Source of the DNA: Tricholoma matsutake
Lineage: Eukaryota; Basidiomycota; Agaricomycetes; Agaricales; Tricholomataceae
Length of the DNA: 64,000 nucleotides
Assembly: GCA_026075535.2 (NCBI GenBank)
Contig: AP026544.2
Location: 8,990,001-9,054,000 of the forward strand
Reading direction: 5' to 3'
A program made the translations under genes and the position numbers. Positions 57,004-64,000 of this stretch are shown piece by piece; within the stretch, counting starts at the first letter, position 1; the number at the start of each line of letters is the position of its first letter. Below the pieces are notes generated by a model. That model worked only from the letters and a program-made list of their open reading frames with translations. It made no database searches and was not told the DNA's origin.

Positions 57004-57489
57004 TTAATTGTCATCCCCATCATAGAGTTCCTCCTTGATGAAGTGGGTACAAGCATGCTTCTTGCAGATGGCAAGGATGGTGTCAGCAAAGCCTGTGTCA
57101 TGGCAAATGATATTGAAGACCTTGAGTTGTTCATCGTCAGAAAGATCACTATCATCTTCCACTGCATGGATGGCTGCCCATTTCCATGCTGGAGATGGAA
57201 TGGCAGTGTCCACAGTAAAGGCATCAGCAAGTCGGCTGATGGAAGATGCCATGCCGTCAATGGCTTGACTGCTAGACTTCCGATGGCCATTTCAGGATTG
57301 TTTGTCAGTGTCAGCAGATGGCGTAGCAATTGTGGGGGCAGACAGCCCGGTAACAGCAGCAGGAGTAGCTACAATAGGAAGGGGCATGACAGTGGCAGTG
57401 CTAGACATAGAGATTGACGATGGAAGAAGTTGCAAAAGGGCAGGATTGATGAAGTCATCTTCATCCTCACTTGAATTGCTGGGTGACAC
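57004..57489 (-). pseudogene. Harbinger second ORF (Myb/SANT-type accessory protein), C-terminal part
   Basis: The minus strand encodes an acidic/Ser-rich linker (SNSSEDEDDFINPALLQL) and then, after one TGA (57294-57292), AIDGMASSISRLADAF, WAAIHAVEDDSDLSDDEQL and ADTILAICKKHACTHFIKEEL. This order matches the C-terminus of the DNA-binding partner encoded by PIF/Harbinger elements, which helps the transposase enter the nucleus and bind ends. The N-terminal Myb/SANT domain is missing; AT-rich repeat sequence lies where it should be. The assignment rests on context and pattern. Confidence 0.6.
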
Positions 57490-57499
57490 ACATCAGGAA

Positions 57500-57960
57500 A
57501 ATCCAATGCTGACTTATTATACTTAATGCTCCTTATTCTTACTTAAAGTCAAAATTAAGCAGTATTAAGCAAACAGCTGTTAAGGAGATCTTGCTTAGAA
57601 TAAGTAGGGTCATTTCCTGAATTAAGCAAATTTATCCTTATTCGCTTCCTTAGTGCTTCCTTATTTTGCTTATTCTAAGTATGTGCTATGACATCAAGGG
57701 ATTTTTAAGGAGCAGCCTAAGGCCATTAAGCAGCAAAAAAGTAGATGTAAGCATAGTTTTAAGTGTCAAAGATCTCAGAAGGTGGTCCATAAGCATCATT
57801 AAGGAAAGTCAGCTGGAAAAACAAGTATATTCCATCATCTAAGGAAGTATGGAAAGTGTAGTCTAAGCAAAATTTAAGATCATAAGGGAATCCGTCATGC
57901 ATATAAGAAATAGGGAACAAAAAGCAGCATTATTTGAATTGGCGGGGGCCCTTGAACATT
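57500..57960. repeat. TTAAGCA/TGCTTA-rich AT sequence, possible MITE
   Basis: Words such as TTAAGCA, CTTATT, TAAGGAA and GCTTA recur in both orientations throughout, suggesting a small inverted-repeat element that split the Harbinger accessory gene. Ends not resolved. Confidence 0.35.
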
Positions 57961-58027
57961 GCATTGTCGTTACCTCTAGAATAAATGATCAGTCATTAAC
58001 TGGAGGCAAAGGTGAGGAAGATTACAA

Positions 58028-60646
58028 TCAATCATCTTCGCCACTAGAGGAATGATCAATGATGTTGGCATGGATATTGTCATCGTCATCATCAGGGATC
58101 TCAATAACATCCTCGTCTTCAAGATTTTGGCTGATCTTCATGTACTCGGCAGAAAGTGTGATGATTTCGTTGAATCGAGAAGCAGATAGGTTTTTTGCCG
58201 ATTTAACGTAAGAAGAACAACACTTACCCCATGATGCCTCGTTGAACACCGTGAACTGATTGGAGACCTTCCCTGTGGCTTGATTTATTTGCTTCGGAAG
58301 TGTTGGGATTCGCCCCTTTGCCTTTTTCACCATCTCGATGGTGATTATTCCCGATGCAATGAGCTTCAATGCATGCTCAACCTGCAGTGGACATGAAGAG
58401 GTGACATCATTGTTATGGCAACACTTACCGCGGCTGTCGCAATGGCAAGAGCTCCATATGGTTGAGAATCGTCAATCCCATGGATCTTCTGGGCACCCTT
58501 GACAGCGGTGAGATGAGAAGCAAAGGTTTGTAGGATGAAGGGGCCATGGAACGCTCCCTTGAATTTCTATGAAACATATTGATAGCATCAGCGACAAATC
58601 GATCAAACAGATGTATTTACCTTGGCATCATCACCATAAGCCTTGTGGTAGAGAAAACGGAGATGCTCGAGGTACTGCACCGCAAATTCTTGGCGATTCT
58701 CATCAGAGTTCTTCAAGTCAGAGTTTGCATTGCAAAAGGCGAGGACAACGGCAACCGCCGTTGAGCCCACGGTGCTGCGCCACGAGTCCAAAACACGTTG
58801 CATGGTCTGCAATGCAAATGAATGTTTTGAAAACTCATAAATTGAAAATGAATACATACAAGCTGATATACAGCACTTGATTGGATGATCCTGTGAGGTG
58901 CTTTACTGAAGAGCGCATCCCAGATCTTCTGCATAGCTGCGCATCCAACCTTGACATTGTGCTCGAAGGGATTGTCTTGCTGAGAGACGTGCATCATAAA
59001 TGTTGGGACAAAAACACAACGCCAGACCTGGCGATCGATGGAAGATGGAAGGTCTTCATTCTTGAATTTCTTGTTGGTGTCTGTCGCTTTGGGTTTTTTT
59101 TCGGTCACAAGTGCCTAGTTTAGACATGAGTTACAGCAATTCATACATCAAGATAAAAATGTGCTTACCTCGCTGTTCAAGTGTCTCTTGCCTTTGATGG
59201 GAGAGGCATAGGCCACATCGCATTCAATGCCAGCCATTTCCTCGTGATCTGAGAGACCTCCATCATACATGTAGATAGAATCCAGATCTTGTTTGACTTT
59301 GGCAGGGTCTTGAGCACTAGTGATTGTGATAGCACTGGTAAGAACAGAGCTAGCAGCACGGGAAGAAGTGCTCATTAGTGCAGGTGCAGTGGAGCCATAG
59401 CGGTTGGTGCTCGATTTCCCCGTTTTGACTGAGTTGGCCTGACTTGTAGGGCAGCTTGCATTGGATGGGATAGACTTTGCCCAAGACTCGACCGAGTACT
59501 TCATCTTCTTTGCAGGGGGGTCGCTAAGCGTCCAATAGAACAACGTCATGGGATTGAGAGTCAGCATGTGGAGTGTCAACTCAAAGGAGTTGTGACATAC
59601 GTGGTGTCATTCAGTGGGAGATCAATGTGGTCGTTCTGATTTGGACGCTTGACAGGGCAGTTGGTGATTGATTGATCTTCTTCAAGCTTCTTTACATCCT
59701 CTTTCTCACTCCCTTCCCCTTGTTGATTCCACTGGGGACCATCACTGAAATGCTTGGGTACACCCTTCAATGGATTTTTCATCTCAATAACCACTGCTCG
59801 TGCCTTCTCTTCCACTGCCACCTCCGCCCGCTGCTTCTCTCTCACTCCGCCATTGTTGCCCATTTGACCTTGTTGAATAGCTGCAATCACCTCATGGACA
59901 CTCTCTTTCTTCTTACCCATCTTCTCCATCGATTTCTCCATGACTTTAGGCTTCTTCGACGGTGGTGCTTCCATGTCACTTTCAACAGCAGCAGAGCCCT
60001 CAGTCTCGGTAGCATGCCCTCTCACCTTTGGCTTCCAATGCTTCAATGGCAGATTTACTCCATCGCTATCAGTCTCCTCTTCTATCTGTCCCCACCTTGA
60101 CGACATCTGTGCCTTCTTTGGCGCCAGTGGCTCGCTGTCACTGTCGGAATTCTCGGTAATGGTGGCAAGCTGTTTGGTGGCTGTCAAACTGGCATTTCCG
60201 GCCATGCCTGGCTTTGTCACTTTGCTGGCAGCTGCTGCCGGAGTCGCTTTTGTCTTCCTCTTTGGTATGGGCATAACTTCTGCAGATTGAACAGAATTAT
60301 CTGACTCGTCATCAGACTCATTAGGTGGGATGTATGTATCCTTATTAAGGTTAGGCCCATCATCCTCACTGGTCCCAAGACCTGTCTCCAAATCAGGATG
60401 GCTGTCACGAGGTGTGAAGTTGGGTCGAGGCATGGCATCAATGAGGTCATCGTTGTCTCTGGCATTACTCTCAAACGCGGCGATGCGCTTGATACAGGTT
60501 TCTTGTGCCTGCTTCTTGGCCACATTAGCTGCTTTCTTGGTGTTAGCAGCTGCCTTCACCTCCACTGAGGTTCGACGTGGTGCAGGTTTGATAGCCAGGC
60601 CTGGGCGTTTGGCAGCGTTAGATGCACAAGTTATGCAGGAAGACAT
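58028..60646 (-). CDS. Intact six-exon gene of an unknown agaricomycete family
   Basis: Exons 60646-59601, 59523-59169, 59114-58860, 58806-58621, 58566-58429 and 58381-58028 join exactly in frame to 777 residues, ending in TGA. An upstream in-frame ATG at 60682 would add 12; I prefer the second because the conserved-looking start is MSSCITCASNAAKRPG. The N-terminal 420 residues are charged and low-complexity with nuclear-localisation-like KKPK/KRK clusters. The C-terminal 350 form a globular region with WRCVFVPTFMMHV, MQRVLDSWRSTVGSTA, EFAVQYLEHLRFLYH, AFHGPFILQTFASHL, ASGIITIEMVKKAKG and SYVKSAKNLSASRF, then an acidic tail. I recognise this region as a recurrent mushroom protein; no function is known to me. 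Unlike its neighbours it has no stops or frameshifts. Confidence 0.75.
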
Positions 60647-60682
60647 GTAGCAAGAGGGTTGTAGGTTTTGTGGAGTAAGCAT

Positions 60683-61491
60683 CAGCTGTGCGATGTGTTT
60701 GGTTGAACTTTGAACTTAGCCGATTAAAATTCTGATATTTCCACGCCTGTCAATGCTCGAATTCCCATGCTCACTTTGCATTTATAGTTCTTCTACAGTT
60801 TACACATGTCCACTCACCCTTTTCTCATACATATATCTACCTGCCTGTAGACTACCTGTTTTTGGATTTCCTCTCCTGCCTGCATCCTCATCTGTATTTC
60901 TGAACTATTCAAATCTCCAGCTCTTGTCATACTAATCTATACTCCAAGAGTCCTTGGTCATATCACCTTGCCCATTGTGTCTACTCTTGCCTCCTCTCAT
61001 ATTTTGACTTTCCTCTCATGGTTCAGGCCTCACCTTTGTTCCTGCATTTCTATTTTGTTGTGTCTTGGGGCCTTTGTGCATATCTGTGAGTACAGTGTAA
61101 CCATGCAGCATAGATCATGTGACCATTGTAGTAGTAGAATCAATCTTGCACACACACGTGCTTGTCTGTGCCCACACACGTGCTTGGTTTGCCAACACAC
61201 TCCCTTTCCTCTCCAAGTCTCTGTGTACTGTGCATCTGGTCAGGCACAATGTGTTCAACACACTTTTTTACCACATTGTGCTGCCTGCATCCTGCTCAAA
61301 TTGTTATATCTGCTTGTGGTGTCACTACCTGTGACTTTACCCTGCCTGTGGTCATTCCATATTCATATTCCATCAGTATTTGCACTCCTCCTTGAAACCA
61401 AATCTTACAGCTGAACCTTGCTGTGTTCCTGCATTATCTGCACACATTCCTACCAGCCTACCCTTTTACCTGCACCTCTATCACAAGGAGA
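60683..61491. other. C/T-rich spacer between divergent genes, no feature seen
   Basis: Pyrimidine-rich on the + strand with ACACACACGTGCTTG-type direct repeats near 61150-61190. Open frames here are Cys/Leu-rich low-complexity artefacts. It probably contains the promoters of both flanking genes. Confidence 0.35.
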
Positions 61492-64000
61492 ATGTCTTCC
61501 TCTCAAAACATGCAGAACAGTGTCTATACTCCTGCAGCTCATCACCCTAAATTCCAGTGTTTGCAGTGCATTCGTCAATTTTATAACAGAGCTGGACTCA
61601 AGAACCATGTTCATGCAAAGCATGGGTCTCAGGCAACTAGTAGTCATACATCATCTCCAGTTCCTGACCATCCCCCATCTCCTCAACATTCAGACAGTGA
61701 AGGGGAACCTTTACATCCAGATAATGTTTCATTTGAAATTCGTGATCAAGAATTTCCTGGCCCATCACCACCTCTTTTTTCCCCTGATGATGCACCCATG
61801 GATGTTGACTTTGAACCACCATTTCCTGATGACTATAATGAGGATGATGATTATGGCTACAACAATGGCAATAATTTATATGATCATGATCTCCATGGTA
61901 GTGATGGTCACAGCTCCCCTCCCATTATTCCAAGCAGTCCACAGCATGAATCCAGGTCACATGGACATCAACAAACACCTGCAAATGATAAGGTTCTCAG
62001 GAGAGTCCATCATGATAAACTCAATGGTGAGTTTCTGATGGATTTTTTGTTATTTCAAATTTTAAATAATTTATGTATCACATCCAGGTCAGAAATGTGA
62101 TCAACATGGTGTTAATATTGACTCTCCTCCTTCTCCTTGTGAATCTGACCATGGGCCCAATGACTGGACACCCTATGCAGGGTGAGTTGAATTTGAACTT
62201 GCTGATTTTCTCTATCGTCAAAATCAAATGTCTGCATCTGACATCAACACCTTGCTCAATCTGTGGAGTGCCTCAGCAGCTGCACATGGTGAATCAGCAC
62301 CATTTCAGAACCACAAGCACTTGTATGATACTATTGATGGTACTCCTCTTGGTGACATCCCATGGAAGAGCTTCTCTCTCTAATTCAATGGAAATCGACC
62401 AGAAGGTGAAGTTCCATCTTGGATGGATGCAAGCTATGATGTTTGGTTTCGTGACCCCCGCCAACTTGTTCACAACATTATTTCAAATCCAGACTTTGAA
62501 AATGGATTTGACTATACTCCATATCAGGAGCATGATGCTGATGGATCTCATCGCTACCATGATTTTATGTCTGCAAATTGGTCATGGAAACAGGCAGTAA
62601 GTAATACCAATAATCTGGTATTTTACTTAACATATAACTCAATATGCATTGTTTGTTAGGACTCAATTGCTGAGAATCCAGAAACTCATGGTGCTTTTTT
62701 CTGCCCAATTATACTGGGAAGTGATAAGACAACTGTTTCTGTTGCTACTGGCAATAATGAGTACTGGCCTGTTTATCTCTCTGTTGGAAACTTACATAAC
62801 AATGTTCGACGTGCACACCACAATGGCCTTGTGCTTCTTGGTTTTCTTGCAATCCCAAAAAGTATGTTACAATTTCAGAAAGCAGTTGTGGTATTTAAAT
62901 AAAATTATTATAGCTAATCATGCACATCAAAATGATGCTGAATTCCGCAAATTCCGCTGCCAGCTCTTACACTCCTCATTAGCCAAAATTCTTGAATCTC
63001 TCAAACCCTTCATGACTGAACCAGAGATTGTTCGTTGTACTGATGGATACTTTTGGAGAGTCATTTATGGGCTTGGACCATACATAGCTGATTATCCAGA
63101 GCAAGCCCTTCTTGCCTGCATTGTTCAAGGCTGGTGCCCTAGGTAAGACTGTCTTTTGCAACAGTACATACTCATATTTGTGATTGCATTAGATGTACTG
63201 CACCTTCTCGAGATCTTGATAGTCATCAACATATTCGTCGGTCTCATGCCCATTCTGACATATTGGGTGAAGAATTTGAATTAGGTGTGTTATGGGATGA
63301 ATATGGCATTGTTGGCGATGTTATAGTAATTTTTTCTTATGGTTAGATATTGATCATTACTTATTGCTTCACATTTTTAGCCATTTACAAATGCTTTTCC
63401 ATGAGCAGATATCCATGAGCTTCTCTCACCTGATTTACTTCACCAATTGATAAAGGGGACATTCAAGGACCATATAGTTGCCTGGGTCACTGATTATATC
63501 AAGGGAATACATTCTGAGCGTGAAGCTAATAGAATATTAGATGACATTGATCAATGGTGGGTCATCAATTCTACAGATTAATAGTATACTAATATACATA
63601 TAGGATTGCATTGGCACCTTCATTTGCAGGTCTCCAACAATTTCCAGAAGGTAGAGGCTTCAAGCAATGGACTGGTGATGATTCAAAGGCACTTATGAAG
63701 GTGTGGATAAATTCATAATATGTCCCTCAGCTTATCAATTGATTTTGTCAAGGTTTACCTTCCAGCAATTGAAGGCCATGTCCCAACAGAAATGATACAG
63801 GCTATACGTGCCTTTCTTGAATTCTGTTATATTGCTTGACGTGATATTCTTGACACTAAAAGTCTTGAAGAATTGGAAGATGCACTAAAGCGCTATCATA
63901 CTCATCGCAAAATCTTTCAAGAATGTGGTGTCCGTGCTGCTGGCTTTAACCTACCTTGACAACATTCACTTCTTCATTATCTTCAACTAATTAGAGCATT
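61492..64000 (+). pseudogene. Plavaka-type transposase, decayed, runs off the window
   Basis: Starts at ATG 61492. A C2H2 finger (FQCLQCIRQF...HVHAKH) lies near residues 22-44, followed by an acidic/proline-rich linker. After introns come FELADFLYRQNQMSASDINTL, IDGTPLGDIPWKSFSL, DVWFRDPRQLVHNI, AENPETHGAFFCPIILGSDK, TTVSVATGNNEYWPVYLS, IVRCTDGYFWRVIYGLGPYI, ALLACIVQGWCPRCTAP, LWDEYGIVGDV, ELLSPDLLHQLIKGTFKDH and a segment with GRGFKQWTGDDSKALMKVYLPA, the conserved KDZ/Plavaka-like order. Stops: TGA 62183, TAA 62381, TGA 63402, 63837 and 63957. Most fit CGA-to-TGA or CAA-to-TAA changes. The C-terminus is beyond 64000. Not functional as read. Confidence 0.88.

Noticed and set aside
60968..61414. 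148-codon Cys/Leu-rich + frame upstream of the Plavaka gene
   Set aside because: C/T-rich spacer with overlapping open frames in all three phases and no recognisable domain.
1..64000. tRNA or rRNA genes
   Set aside because: I looked for T-loop (GGTTCRA) and acceptor-stem patterns by eye and found none convincing; a covariance-model scan would be decisive.

Overview
The window reads as nuclear DNA of a basidiomycete, most likely an agaricomycete mushroom. The evidence is intron-rich genes with roughly 45-65 bp introns; the fungal DNA-transposon superfamilies KDZ (with its CxC2 cysteine cluster) and Plavaka; chromodomain Ty3/gypsy retrotransposons; and several recurrent mushroom gene families of unknown function. 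There is no sign of operons, tRNAs, rRNAs or bacterial features. The species was not determined.

Layout: 0.7-6 kb holds three decayed members of unknown mushroom-specific families and one intact small gene with an RNase H1 N-terminal/viroplasmin-like domain (3456-4041). 6.3-9.9 kb is a dead KDZ transposase. 10.3-18.3 kb is an undescribed transposase-like gene split by a young, intact chromovirus (element A, 11877-17803, TSD ACTAT). 19-22 kb holds two convergent, apparently intact host-type genes: a tail-anchored protein and an alpha/beta hydrolase. 22.6-26.7 kb is a gene-poor stretch of foldback and TIR elements, strand-skewed repeats and a broken paralog. 27.3-30.3 kb encodes GPI ethanolamine phosphate transferase 3 on the minus strand. 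31.7-46.1 kb is a transposon nest: an old minus-strand chromovirus (element B) contains a second copy of the element A family (element C) and a hAT-like non-autonomous element, followed by a Copia remnant. 46.7-51.8 kb is a second KDZ transposase, interrupted by another copy of the hAT-like element. 52.8-53.7 kb is a small secreted-protein candidate. 55.5-57.5 kb is a PIF/Harbinger element remnant with its second (Myb/SANT-type) ORF. 58.0-60.6 kb is an intact six-exon gene of an unknown mushroom family. 61.5 kb to the window end is a decayed Plavaka transposase.

The common theme is transposon colonisation and inactivation. Host-type genes are intact. The DNA transposases and element C carry many premature stops, most of them TGA at conserved arginine (CGA) positions, which points to CpG-directed C-to-T mutation. 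Nesting order and LTR divergence agree: B is oldest, then C, then A. Removing each inserted element at its target-site duplication restores the interrupted coding sequence for C in B and for the hAT-like element in the second KDZ gene.
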